Positions 1 to 8,513 of a stretch of 12,489 bases of DNA are shown here, piece after piece (position 1 is the first letter of the stretch; the number at the start of each line of letters is the position of its first letter). Position numbers and translations under genes: made by a program. A model generated the notes under the pieces. It searched no databases and was not told where the DNA came from. It was given only the letters and a program-made list of their open reading frames with translations. This DNA comes from Smittium culicis (taxonomy: Eukaryota > Kickxellomycota > Harpellomycetes > Harpellales > Legeriomycetaceae), in NCBI GenBank assembly GCA_001970855.1, contig LSSN01005895.1, positions 1-12,489 on the forward strand, written 5' to 3'.

Positions 1-669
1 CACGACTGGGGAGGCAGCTTGGTATGGCGCGCTGCCCTTTGGTTTCCATCATATGTGATTGCTGTAGGCGCTGTTTGCACTCCATACTCACCAACTCCGT
101 CAGACCCAGTGAGACTATCTGACATAGTTGTGAAGCATAAGAACTGGTTGTACCAAGCTTGGTTCAGAACTAGGAAGGCAATTGATGATTTGAATAGCAA
201 TACTGAGCTATTCCTAACATCTGTGTTTAGACCATACACTGATATGTCACGATCAAGCGTTTTCAGCACTACAGCTCCACTAAATGAGCGTACTATTACC
301 TCAGTAAAGGGAATAAAAAGATCAAGTTTGATATCTCAAGCAGAGCTCGATTACTACGTTAGCGAATACAAACGTCATGGGTTTGAAGGCCCTCTTAACC
401 AGTACAAGACCCATGAAGTCAATTGGCAAGAAGAGTACGACGCTGGCTTTGTAAATAAAGTGATTACGATCCCTACTCTCATGGTCACAGTTGGAAATGA
501 TCCCGCTCTGCCTGCCAGCTTCACTAAAAACATGCCTAAATATCTGCCCAACCTCACTTTCCGTCATGTCGAACATGCTGGTCACTGGGTGCTCGTTGAA
601 CAAACAAACCAAGTTAACCCCTTTTTCAAAGAATTTCTATCTAAAGTTTTCCATCCAAACAAACTCTAA
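1..669 (+). CDS. Epoxide hydrolase (alpha/beta hydrolase), 5'-truncated
   Basis: The frame is open from base 1 to a TAA at 667-669, giving 222 residues; the start lies outside the window. The fragment opens with His-Asp-Trp-Gly-Gly, the nucleophile-elbow motif of epoxide hydrolases, with Asp2 as the likely nucleophile. Tyr51 (in YQAWF) and Tyr135 (in GPLNQYK) sit where the two cap-domain tyrosines that activate the epoxide oxygen are expected. Asp167 (VGNDPALP) is the likely charge-relay acid and His195 (HAGHW) the catalytic base. The paired cap tyrosines favour epoxide hydrolase over the related haloalkane or fluoroacetate dehalogenases. Family members are about 320 aa, so roughly 100 residues are missing, including the HGxP oxyanion loop. 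No signal peptide can be judged. Physiological substrate unknown. No intron is visible in this part. Confidence 0.88.
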   Translation, partial: HDWGGSLVWRAALWFPSYVIAVGAVCTPYSPTPSDPVRLSDIVVKHKNWLYQAWFRTRKAIDDLNSNTELFLTSVFRPYTDMSRSSVFSTTAPLNERTITSVKGIKRSSLISQAELDYYVSEYKRHGFEGPLNQYKTHEVNWQEEYDAGFVNKVITIPTLMVTVGNDPALPASFTKNMPKYLPNLTFRHVEHAGHWVLVEQTNQVNPFFKEFLSKVFHPNKL

Positions 670-1407
670 GTGCAGTTGGATACAATTTACTTTTATTTTT
701 TACATCTTGTTTTACTCATGCTTGCAAATAAATTTACACTTTTATCCTTATTTAATAAAGTTCATGGGCTAAAGCCGTATAAAATTATACTTTAAATTAC
801 TTTGTAAGCGTCTCAAACTTTTTTTTTTGAGCTATAACCAAGTATGAACATTTGTTTCTGGTTTGGATATTTTTAACGAACCTTCTTGCACTACATGTCT
901 AGTAGAAAGTAAAATTGAGAACGATTTTAAATATGCACTGTACCCAGATTCATCTAAAATAACACTCAGGATTATATAAATACAATTCATTGCACATTTG
1001 ATACCAAAAATACTACTCGATTTCTAAAAAAAAACAGCAAAATAATAACAGCGCAAAACTTAGCTGAAGAAATTAAATAAATTATGATAACTGGCTAAGG
1101 CTCGCCGAAATATAAAAATTTATCCAATAATTGGATTTATCTGGATGAATGAAGAACATTTGGCCAATTAATTCAATGTATTTTTAGTAGGCCAGGAAAT
1201 TAATATTTATATATTTTGATTTTTCTTAAATATTGAACGAAGAAAATAGCAATAATTGAATTATTCTTCTTTTCAAGCTTTACTTCTTTGTAGAGCTTTT
1301 TCAAATCATTCAATATACATTGCATCAATATTCAACAACCGTACCGATATAAACAAATATCCCAATTACAAAAACCCCCCTTTTCAGACCTTCTGCATAC
1401 GTAAAAG
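670..1407. other. Intergenic region, hydrolase to PFA4
   Basis: This holds the hydrolase 3' UTR and the PFA4 promoter and 5' UTR. I see no conserved protein in any frame and no tRNA-like fold. A short inverted repeat, CTCAAA (812-817) with TTTGAG (826-831) around a T-run, is probably chance. GATATAAAC at 1346-1354, about 55 bases before the PFA4 ATG, is a weak TATA candidate. Confidence 0.5.
727..759 (+). terminator. Poly(A) signals of the epoxide hydrolase gene
   Basis: Two AATAAA hexamers lie at 727-732 and 754-759, about 60 and 85 bases after the stop codon. This is the expected place for mRNA 3'-end formation. The motif is common by chance in such A+T-rich DNA. Confidence 0.45.
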
Positions 1408-3119
1408 ATGGCGAGGAATAGCGAAATAAGCGGTATTATTTATGTTGGCGGTGTTGTCATGCTGATTATTTTTTTATCTACCTCTACTGTTTTATCCATT
1501 TTCCCAAGCGCTCTATACCCTATTCGTTCGGAAACTTTCAGATATTTCATATACCTCTCGTTCCAAGCATCTATCGTATCCTTGCTATACAATTATTATT
1601 TGGCTTGCTTTGTTCCAGCTGGAAAAGTTCCTTTGAATTGGGTATACTTTAACGCTTATTTTTTATAAATTTAAACTGTATATTTATATTTTAATTCACC
1701 ACCCCCGATCTCTATTTATTGCCCAACTTTAGGATTCTAGAAAGGGATATTCGAATATTTCTAATAAACGATACTGCACTTCTTGCGATCACATAAAACC
1801 ACCTAGAACGCATCATTGCAAAGAATGTAGAACATGTGTACTAAAAATGGATCATCACTGTAACTCAAGCTTACTCAATTATTCACTATTTACTCTCAAT
1901 TGTTCACCTTTTAATATAATTTAATAATTATATTAATTGTCCTTTAATAGGTCCTTGGACAAATAATTGCGTTGGATATTATAACCATTCACACTTTTAC
2001 CGTTTTTTAATAAATGCAATTTTTTCGATTTCTTTTGCAATGTTTACAAACATGTACAGAGTTTATCAACTATTATCAAACTCAAGCTATGGAATTTATA
2101 CGGTTAGTAAAAAAAAAAAAGCCTAAATACTTTTTAGTGCTGAACCAATATTATCTTTTAATAAAAGACATGCTATTAATTTCCTAATCAATACTAAACA
2201 TTCGAAATTTTTTGTCAATTAGTATCAACCATCGACTTTTAATGAAATGTTTTTCTTGGTTGTAAACTCCTTCTCTTTTGTAATATTACTCTTATTCATC
2301 GGACTTTTAGCAGTTCAGCAAACGTCTGTCATCATTAAAAACACAACAACAATCGAAAAGTTAGAAATCCACCGCGTAAAGAAGTTAATCAGTGAAAAAA
2401 AAATTGATAACGTAAAAACACACATTTGTTACAACTATTTATATATTTTTTTTCTTGTTTTTTAATTAGCAACGAATTTATTTAAACATAATTTAACAAT
2501 ACGTACAAATTCTATATATAGATCGAGTATCCATATACGTTAGACACTGTAAGCAACTTAAAAACTGTTTTTGGTAACAACTTGTACTTACTTTTTCCAT
2601 TTGGAAGATTAAGTGGAAATGGTATTGATTTTCCAGTCAACAGTAATCAGGGTAAATCATCATGGTTTTCATATTCTATTCATTTTCAAGTATTCTTTAT
2701 CAGATTGCTTTTTGTGCAAAATGTTTCGTACTTTTATTTGATAATATAATGAATAATTAGACTTCGGATGCTGGCCACCTGACGGATACTACAAAAACCA
2801 CCCACGAACTAGTCAGAATAGAGGCGATAGCTGTATCACAAGAATTATTTATAGTAACTATGAACGAGTTGTAGTATCGATTGTTGATGAGGACGGAGAA
2901 ACCGTGATCAAAACATTTTCAAGACAGGACTATATTTCGTTTGTGAAAAGTATCAGAAACGGACAGTTTTGGCTAAACGAGTATTTAAAAGACCTTGACA
3001 ATGCTGATAATGAAACAGAATGTTCAGAGCCAGAAAACGAATTTCTTGGATTTAATACAGATATAGGCGATAATAAACCATCAGTTGTTATGAGGAAACC
3101 AATGCTAGAAACAAAGTGA
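1408..3119 (+). CDS. PFA4: PFA4-like DHHC protein S-acyltransferase (6 exons)
   Basis: Joined exons are 1408-1641, 1733-1859, 1951-2102, 2223-2411, 2522-2651 and 2761-3119. They total 1191 nt, or 396 aa, close to yeast Pfa4 (378 aa). All five introns are GT-AG and 91-120 bp. The product is an integral membrane palmitoyltransferase; yeast Pfa4 acts in the ER and palmitoylates chitin synthase Chs3. Hydrophobic segments lie near residues 8-32, 47-66, 137-160 and 180-208. The zinc-binding domain sits between TM2 and TM3: C93-x2-C96, H106-C107, C110, C113, then Asp118-His-His-Cys121, followed by [15 protein letters not shown]. Cys121 is the acyl-accepting residue. A TTxE motif follows TM4 at 213-216. 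The tail (about 235-396) has a PFA4-like GCWPPDGYY stretch and an acidic C-terminus. Intron 2 splits the Cys121 codon after its first base. Exon joins are by eye; the donor of exon 4 (GTAAAA) is the weakest. Confidence 0.9.
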
Positions 3120-3624
3120 GAAAATTCATCCACTAAAAAAAAAAATAAATAGTTTATAAACTGGACTACCCGCGTTGATGTCAGATAAAAATTTTGTATA
3201 TGATAAAGTAAAAATAATAAAAAAAAAAAACTGCGAAAATCAACTAAGCAATGTTAATATTATCAATAAGACTAATAAACGCAACGCAACGCAATGAATT
3301 GAATTTACTGGAATAGACCAACATTTTAATGAGATTTTTTTCTAGTCTTTAATATTTATCTTTGGTTGTGACCTTATAATCCTATTTTTAAATTCAATTT
3401 TTATATACGCTTACATTTAAATGTAGATAATAAACAATTCTTACTTCACTAGTTTTTACTTTTATTATTTATCAAGTAAATATTTGTTAGAATATAAATG
3501 AGCGTTGATGGTATTGAATCTATCGAGTAATTATACAAAAGTCAATAGAGAAAAGAGTAAATTTAATTATCAAGAAAAAAAATCAACTGATTATGGAATC
3601 GAGAAATAATTAAGAAGTGTTTTT
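3120..3624. other. Convergent intergenic region, PFA4 / ARG7
   Basis: The two genes end towards each other here, so this holds two 3' UTRs. A reverse-strand AATAAA (TTTATT at 3461-3466) may serve ARG7. Three CGCAA copies stand in tandem at about 3280-3294. No coding signal seen. Confidence 0.5.
3144..3149 (+). terminator. Poly(A) signal of PFA4
   Basis: AATAAA lies 25 bases after the PFA4 stop, at the end of an A-run. Placement is plausible but A-rich context makes chance matches likely. Confidence 0.4.
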
Positions 3625-5124
3625 TCAAGTTCTATAATCGCCATTGATAGATACGTATTCATGAGAAAAATCACAGGTGTAAATGGTTGCGGAATCGGAA
3701 CCCAAGCCTAAATCGACATCAACAGTCAAGTCTTCGTGAGCAAGGATTGCGCTTGCCTTGGCTTCATCTAGTTCTAGCGGCTGACCATTGACGAGTAGAT
3801 CGATTGAAGAGTCGGCTATGTTAGCAGATGAGTTTGATGAGCTGGAGGATATTCGTAGAGATACAGTGCTAGGGTCAATTTTGGCTGATGAGTATCCAAT
3901 AGCGCACAAAATACGTCCCCAATTGGCGTCTTGGCCGAAAAACGCAGTTTTAACTAGAGGGGATTTGGCAATGGAGACACCGACGGCTTTAGCATCTGTA
4001 GCGGAACTAGCATTTGAGATATTTATAGTGATGAATTTGGTTGCACCTTCACCATCTCTAACAATTAGTTGGGCGAGGTGTTTGCTGAATTCAGTAAGGT
4101 TATCGCGGAATGACAAGAAATCATTACTTTTTTCGTCGTTAATTATCCATTCAGGTACGTTACTGCTACTAGAATTGCTTGATGGGGATGAGCTTGCTAA
4201 GCCATTAGTTAGAACGCTGAATGTATCATTAGTTGAAGTGTCTCCATCAATAGAAATGCAGTTGAATGACCTGTCTGCAGCATAGGTGACAGCATTATCT
4301 AACAATTTTTGGGTTATTGAAACGTCGCTGACAAGAGTGCATAGCATAGTAGCCATGTTTGGGTGGATCATACCAGCGCCTTTAGAAATGCCGCATAGTC
4401 TGTATTTGGCGCCGTTGCTAGGGAGAGTAAACTCTTTGCTGTGGAGTTTTGGGAAAGTATCAGTGGTCATGTACCCGATAGCAGTATCTATCCAATGGGA
4501 ATGTGAATTCCCGAGCTTTCCTTCAAGCTGCAGAACACCAGTTTGTATTTTTTCAATAGGCAATTGCTTTCCAATAACACCGGTTGATAGCACTATACTT
4601 TTTGAGATTTCAGAGTTAACGTCGGAGTATGAACCGTTTTTTTTGTCGTGGTTGGAAATGAAATCGTTTGATGCTTTGGCCATTTTGTTACAGTTGACAA
4701 AACCTTGTTCGCCAGTGACAGCGTTAGCTACACCAGAATTAGATATCACGGCACGGATATGAGATATGCCTTTTGATCTGACAGTATCCAGCAATTTGCG
4801 GTCGATTTGAACCGGCGCGGCGGCGACCTGGTTTTTGGTAAATACGGCGGAAGCAATGCAAGGGACTGTTGACATAATCATGGTTAGATCTTTGCTTCCA
4901 GCACCTTCGCTGAAATTCTTGATGCCGCAGTAAGTGCTTCCAGCTAAAAAGCCGATTGGATAGGTTCCATTTCTTGGGATGTGCCTTTGCTTCGGTTCAG
5001 GAAAGATAGAGTAGTCAGTTGTATAGAATCTGGCAAAACTAGTGGCTTGCATAATTGTGTTTCTGTTGCAGATTTTTGCGGGAGTAGATTTTCCTACCAC
5101 AGTTCGGAAAAATATCGAGTTCAT
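3625..5124 (-). CDS. ARG7: Mitochondrial ornithine acetyltransferase (ArgJ family)
   Basis: Arginine biosynthesis: transfers acetyl from N-acetylornithine to glutamate, recycling the acetyl group; bifunctional members also make N-acetylglutamate from acetyl-CoA. I choose the ATG at 5124 (499 aa). The frame is open upstream to about 5238 but has no ATG there. The next in-frame ATG is at 5052. The first ~35 residues are rich in Arg, Lys, Ser and Thr with no acidic residue, a typical mitochondrial presequence. The self-cleavage motif KGAGMIHPNMATMLC is intact: Thr259 (codon 4350-4348) should become the N-terminal nucleophile of the beta chain. The protein ends in the family-typical YVSINGDYRT. 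At 499 aa it exceeds yeast Arg7 (441 aa). Ser/Asn-rich stretches at residues 311-322 and 426-433 in the beta chain account for part of this. No intron is needed, unlike the PFA4 and Ras genes. Confidence 0.93.
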   Translation of the reverse strand: MNSIFFRTVVGKSTPAKICNRNTIMQATSFARFYTTDYSIFPEPKQRHIPRNGTYPIGFLAGSTYCGIKNFSEGAGSKDLTMIMSTVPCIASAVFTKNQVAAAPVQIDRKLLDTVRSKGISHIRAVISNSGVANAVTGEQGFVNCNKMAKASNDFISNHDKKNGSYSDVNSEISKSIVLSTGVIGKQLPIEKIQTGVLQLEGKLGNSHSHWIDTAIGYMTTDTFPKLHSKEFTLPSNGAKYRLCGISKGAGMIHPNMATMLCTLVSDVSITQKLLDNAVTYAADRSFNCISIDGDTSTNDTFSVLTNGLASSSPSSNSSSSNVPEWIINDEKSNDFLSFRDNLTEFSKHLAQLIVRDGEGATKFITINISNASSATDAKAVGVSIAKSPLVKTAFFGQDANWGRILCAIGYSSAKIDPSTVSLRISSSSSNSSANIADSSIDLLVNGQPLELDEAKASAILAHEDLTVDVDLGLGSDSATIYTCDFSHEYVSINGDYRT

Positions 5125-5278
5125 TAGTATTTTCTCAATTGAACTTGTACGTAATAGTTCTCGAATTCTACAATAATAGTGATGGAAGGATGATAGAGCA
5201 ATATATAGAAATATTAGTAGATACAATAGCGTACCAAACTACCTGAAAGAGAGAGGGAGGAGGAGAAAGAAGAATATA

Positions 5279-5287
5279 CTATTTATA
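5279..5287 (-). promoter_or_regulatory. TATA box and pyrimidine tract of ARG7
   Basis: The reverse strand reads TATAAATAG, a consensus TATA box, about 155 bases upstream of the chosen ATG. Just downstream (5243-5275) the coding strand is almost pure C/T, as in many fungal core promoters. Transcription would then start near 5220-5250, consistent with initiation at 5124. A reverse-strand CCAAT lies at 5575-5579. No TGACTCA (Gcn4/CPC1) site was seen. Confidence 0.55.
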
Positions 5288-5705
5288 TTGAGAGAGATTG
5301 CTCTAATTTTGTATTAGTTTTTTATGATATTGATATTTCTGTCTCTTTTTTTTTCTTCCACCCTTTTCATCCTTTAAAATTGGAGCCATTATCTCTTTTC
5401 AGAAATATTTATGTTTACTGATTTTATTTTTATTTTTTCATTTTTTGTGAACTTGATGTGTTTCCATTCGTCAGACCAATAGATATTCGCAATTTAGAAC
5501 ATAATTGTTTTAGCAGCAAATAATTCGAATTATTAAAACAAAATATAACTCATTTAGATCAATTGTGTTCAGCGATTGGCTGGATCGGCATCGTTTAATT
5601 GTACTTATAATCATTGAATTTTAGAATTATTTCAATAATTATTTATCCCTCAAAGACATAACTTTTTAAAGTTTCAAATTCAATATAATAAGAATTTTAC
5701 ATTTT

Positions 5706-5762
5706 TCATCTGATGTATATAAAATGCAATTTAAATTTGTCATCTAATGTATATAAAATGCA
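5706..5762 (+). repeat. Two-copy direct repeat carrying TATATAAAA
   Basis: A 23-bp unit at 5706-5728 recurs at 5740-5762 with one mismatch (period 34). Each copy contains TGTATATAAAATG, so two TATA-like elements face right. They lie about 50-85 bases before the ATG of the small ORF at 5803. This is either a duplicated core promoter or chance tandem duplication. Confidence 0.7.
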
Positions 5763-5802
5763 TTCGAGGACTTGAAGGGCTAACAGTTAAAAAATTACTT
5801 AC

Positions 5803-6006
5803 ATGAACACTAAACGCCCGCTTATCATTATTACTATTCCTAAATCAAGGATTTGCAGAATAATAAAAGCTGTACTAAAAATTTTTTTAAAAATACCATT
5901 AGATAATATCTTTTGTAGAAGCAAGATAGATCATATCTCGCCGGATCAGTGTCACATAAAATTAGAAGCGAGTATGACTAATGATATAATAATATTAATT
6001 GCTTAG
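5803..6006 (+). CDS. Hypothetical small ORF, 67 aa (doubtful)
   Basis: The frame runs from ATG 5803 to TAG 6004-6006. The product is basic and Ile-rich with two cysteines (Cys at residues 18 and 38, and one more near 50) and no recognised domain, signal peptide or clear membrane span. The only support is its position about 50 bases after a duplicated TATA-like repeat. Composition is little different from the surrounding noncoding DNA, so it may be a chance frame. Confidence 0.18.
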   Translation: MNTKRPLIIITIPKSRICRIIKAVLKIFLKIPLDNIFCRSKIDHISPDQCHIKLEASMTNDIIILIA

Positions 6007-6200
6007 ATGTCAGTAAAAAAGATAATAAAAAATCTAACGAATATTTCTTTGATTTTTCAAGTACAAAATAGTATATCTTTGACATATTGTTTAAATTTCT
6101 TTAAATTTTTTTTATAATTTGGAAATAATATATTGTTTTTAAGGAGTGATAAAATTTTAATAAGTTTTATAATTTTTATAGCGAAAATTCATAATATTAT

Positions 6201-6206
6201 TTTATT
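6201..6206 (-). terminator. Poly(A) signal of the small secreted gene
   Basis: TTTATT on the + strand reads AATAAA on the reverse strand, about 50 bases beyond the stop codon of the gene at 6255-6653. The spacing suits a 3'-end signal. Confidence 0.4.
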
Positions 6207-6254
6207 ATATTATTAGAGTGGTATAAAAAGGTATAGGCGTAAATATTTGATACT

Positions 6255-6653
6255 CTATAGTTTAATTCTAGTAATTCCTAGTTTAGCTTTCAATTCTTTG
6301 CGGTACTTTTTGCATATTTTCTTCTTCCTCTTTTCCAAACACATATCTTTGCATTCTGCAATACCAGCGCAGTAAACTTTGAACTTTTCTTTGAATACCT
6401 TTTTGTCCTTCTTCTTCCAGCTAGTCCATTTTGCGAAAGCGGTTTTGTTCTTGTCTATGGCAATTGGCTGAGATTCAGTATCGTAAAGCTGCATGTCGCC
6501 GCCATTATTTCCCATTACTTGGTCGTTACAGCTGTAATTCTCTTGATAGTCTTCAAGTCGCATAGGAATCAGGTCGAGATTGCCGATACTTGACGAACTA
6601 ACTGCGTATCCAGCGAGAATGGCTGATGTTGATAGAACGAAAGAAAGTTTCAT
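6255..6653 (-). CDS. Small secreted Cys/Lys-rich protein, unknown function
   Basis: 132 aa from ATG 6653. Residues 1-19 form a classical signal peptide: MKL, a hydrophobic core, then a small-residue Ala-Val-Ser cleavage region. The mature chain is sharply two-part. Residues ~25-67 are acidic and polar (Cys42, predicted N-glycosylation at Asn39). Residues ~68-132 are strongly basic with many lysines and four cysteines at 95, 101, 105 and 114 (C-x5-C-x3-C-x8-C); a second glycosylation sequon is at Asn69. Five cysteines allow two disulfides with one free, or a dimer. The higher G+C than its flanks and the clean signal peptide argue that it is real. I do not recognise the family. The features fit a small secreted cationic protein or effector-like protein, which is inference only. 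No intron is evident. Confidence 0.72.
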   Translation of the reverse strand: MKLSFVLSTSAILAGYAVSSSSIGNLDLIPMRLEDYQENYSCNDQVMGNNGGDMQLYDTESQPIAIDKNKTAFAKWTSWKKKDKKVFKEKFKVYCAGIAECKDMCLEKRKKKICKKYRKELKAKLGITRIKL

Positions 6654-8015
6654 TTTATGTTATTTTATTTTGTTTATTACTTGAATAAAAAAAAAACTGA
6701 AGATAAAAAAAGCTGATATTATTAATTAAGTGTATTTATCAATATCAATATTGATTTTTATTATTTACTTTTAATTTAAAATACGTTTAGTTGATAGTAA
6801 AAACTTATTTTCATGAATTTCTCATCCTATTTATATCCTGTTTTTACCATCAAAAGTTCATTGTGTGTTATAAGGATGTATATGAATAATATAAAGAATA
6901 TAATAGCTATACTTGAATTTTTTTCATATATTTTATTTACTTTATTTTATTTATTCTTGTTTCTTAATTGCTTAAAATTTTATTTGCAAATACAGCCACA
7001 GTTTTATATATTTTTCTTTTTTTAGGGATTTTAGCGTAGCGTAGCATAAAATTTATTTTTTTTTTTGGTATAGTTTGAACAAGCGGTATTGTTACTCCAA
7101 TATTTACAAGTCAATTATAAACTTAGTTTTAAAAATCGTTTAATCTCGTATAAATTGCTTGATATGAATTTATAGTTTGCATATACTTATTTAAATCTAC
7201 ACAAGTAAGAATTAAGGTCAGGAAAAGCCTTATGTTTACAGCTTTTTCATTAGGTTCTGCGATTTTGGGTATATTGCGCTCTATGTAATTTGAGGTAATA
7301 CGATTGCATTAATATATCTAACCACAGATTAATGCAATACGCCAGAGATATAATTCAGGTAATTGAATTAAAGCTGCATTAATTTGATTTATTGTTTCTT
7401 GAAGCATGAGTTTATTTATCTATAACGGCAAATTATTTTCATGAACTAATAACCACATCATTTTATGTTAAACATTTTCTGTACTTAATTTCAAGTATAA
7501 TTTTTGGAATTGATAACATCGATAAAATCCGAAGCATACAGCATTGAAATCTAAAAAAATAATTCAATTGATATACTTCTTTATTGCGTAGTAGAGTAGC
7601 GTATATATTTTGGATATCAATGTATAATAATTTCTGTAGAAATCAAGCTCATGAGCTTTTTTGAAAACTGAATAATTTTAATCAATATAGCGTTTATATG
7701 TTTGGTATACTTTGTAGACATTTAAATCTTTTATTAGTATTTGGATTAAAAAGGCGAACTGTATTATGATTTTTATCAAATGTATAATACCTACAATTTA
7801 TATTCAAAGTGTGATATTTAGAGTTTAGTTATATGGAAATTAAACTTTTTATTGAATTGATATAGTTATTCATAAAGTCGAAACAGCTTGGCATAAAAAT
7901 TATAAAGAAAAACAGAAACAATATTAAAGTCTGCGTAAATAGCTTTTATTCCGCGATGATTTAAAAAAAAAAAAGCTTTTTTATAGTGTTTAATTAATTT
8001 TTTTACTACATTTAA
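6654..8015. other. Gene-poor A+T-rich region
   Basis: It contains the upstream region of the small secreted gene, then low-complexity A+T-rich DNA. A 70-codon open frame at 6813-7025 encodes only Phe/Leu/Ile/Tyr-rich sequence and looks like chance. An inverted repeat (7303-7338) and a palindrome (7645-7658) are the only structured elements noticed. Confidence 0.5.
7303..7338. repeat. Inverted repeat, 11-bp perfect arms
   Basis: ATTGCATTAAT (7303-7313) is matched by its reverse complement ATTAATGCAAT (7328-7338) around a 14-base loop. TGCATTAAT recurs at about 7375. It may be a chance hairpin in A+T-rich DNA or the residue of a small inverted-repeat element; no flanking target duplication was found. 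Confidence 0.6.
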
Positions 8016-8513
8016 TTGGAGGGGGTTGAGAAAGGGTGTGTGAAAGCGTATGATTCAAATAATAAATGGGTATTTTTGGCTGGTTCGAGTGTAACTATGT
8101 GTAATGAAGATATGGCTTGTGTGCAGACGAGTTTATTAAGCATGACTATTTATGGTAATAAGTGCACAGTGGTGGTTGACGACATGATAAATCAAAAATG
8201 GCCATATCTTGTACGTGGTATAATTATGTACCAATTTCAGAGATTTGGGATATCAATTTAAGGAAAGTTGCGGTGGATGTCAAGGTTTATATGAATATTG
8301 TTTTGGCGGTAGGCTTGATTACAATATTAAACCCGTATTTATAGAGAGATGTAGATATGTGTATAATTTATGCCTATAAGCATATAAACCAATTAAAAGT
8401 AATTGACTCCTGGATCATTTTGAAGATATTACAAACGAGTTTGGGTGTGATGGCTGTCGGCGAGGATATGTGACGAATATCTGGACTGTTTTTATGAAGA
8501 TGAGATAATGTAG
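8016..8513 (+). pseudogene. Decayed Cys-rich coding relic
   Basis: This stretch is richer in G+C than its flanks and reads like protein, but in broken frames. An 81-codon open stretch (8016-8261) has no ATG until well inside and carries four cysteines. After its stop, frame shifts by one and 8263-8379 reads ESCGGCQGLYEYCFGG and further Cys/Arg/Tyr-rich sequence to a stop. The same frame resumes, past another stop, with FGCDGCRRGY (8440-8469), then a further shift gives DEYLDCFYEDEIM and a stop at 8511-8513. Two CxxC-x(n)-Y-x-C-F blocks suggest an internal repeat. I do not recognise the family. Alternatively some breaks could be introns, but no convincing donor/acceptor pairs join the frames. 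Confidence 0.4.

Larger units (their letters stand above)
5227..6254. other. Intergenic region, ARG7 promoter to small secreted gene
   Basis: It contains the ARG7 promoter, a two-copy TATA-bearing repeat (5706-5762), one doubtful small ORF (5803-6006) and, at its low end of the next gene, a poly(A) signal. The remainder is A+T-rich with no recognisable coding or RNA feature. Confidence 0.5.

Noticed and set aside
322..612. Reverse-strand open frames over the epoxide hydrolase
   Set aside because: They overlap a frame with a full set of catalytic residues and have no recognisable content.
3788..4762. Two long + strand open frames opposite ARG7 (3788-4285 and 4286-4762)
   Set aside because: They are antisense shadows of the conserved ornithine acetyltransferase and contain no known motif.
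6813..7025. 70-codon hydrophobic open frame
   Set aside because: Its Phe, Ile, Leu and Tyr content is what A+T-rich noncoding DNA gives. No signal or homologous motif was seen.
7645..7658. Perfect 14-bp palindrome AAGCTCATGAGCTT
   Set aside because: Isolated, with no repeated copy or neighbouring regulator; chance cannot be excluded.
8070..8095. GGTTCGAGT, resembling a tRNA B box
   Set aside because: No acceptor or anticodon stems could be folded around it, and it lies inside the coding-like relic.
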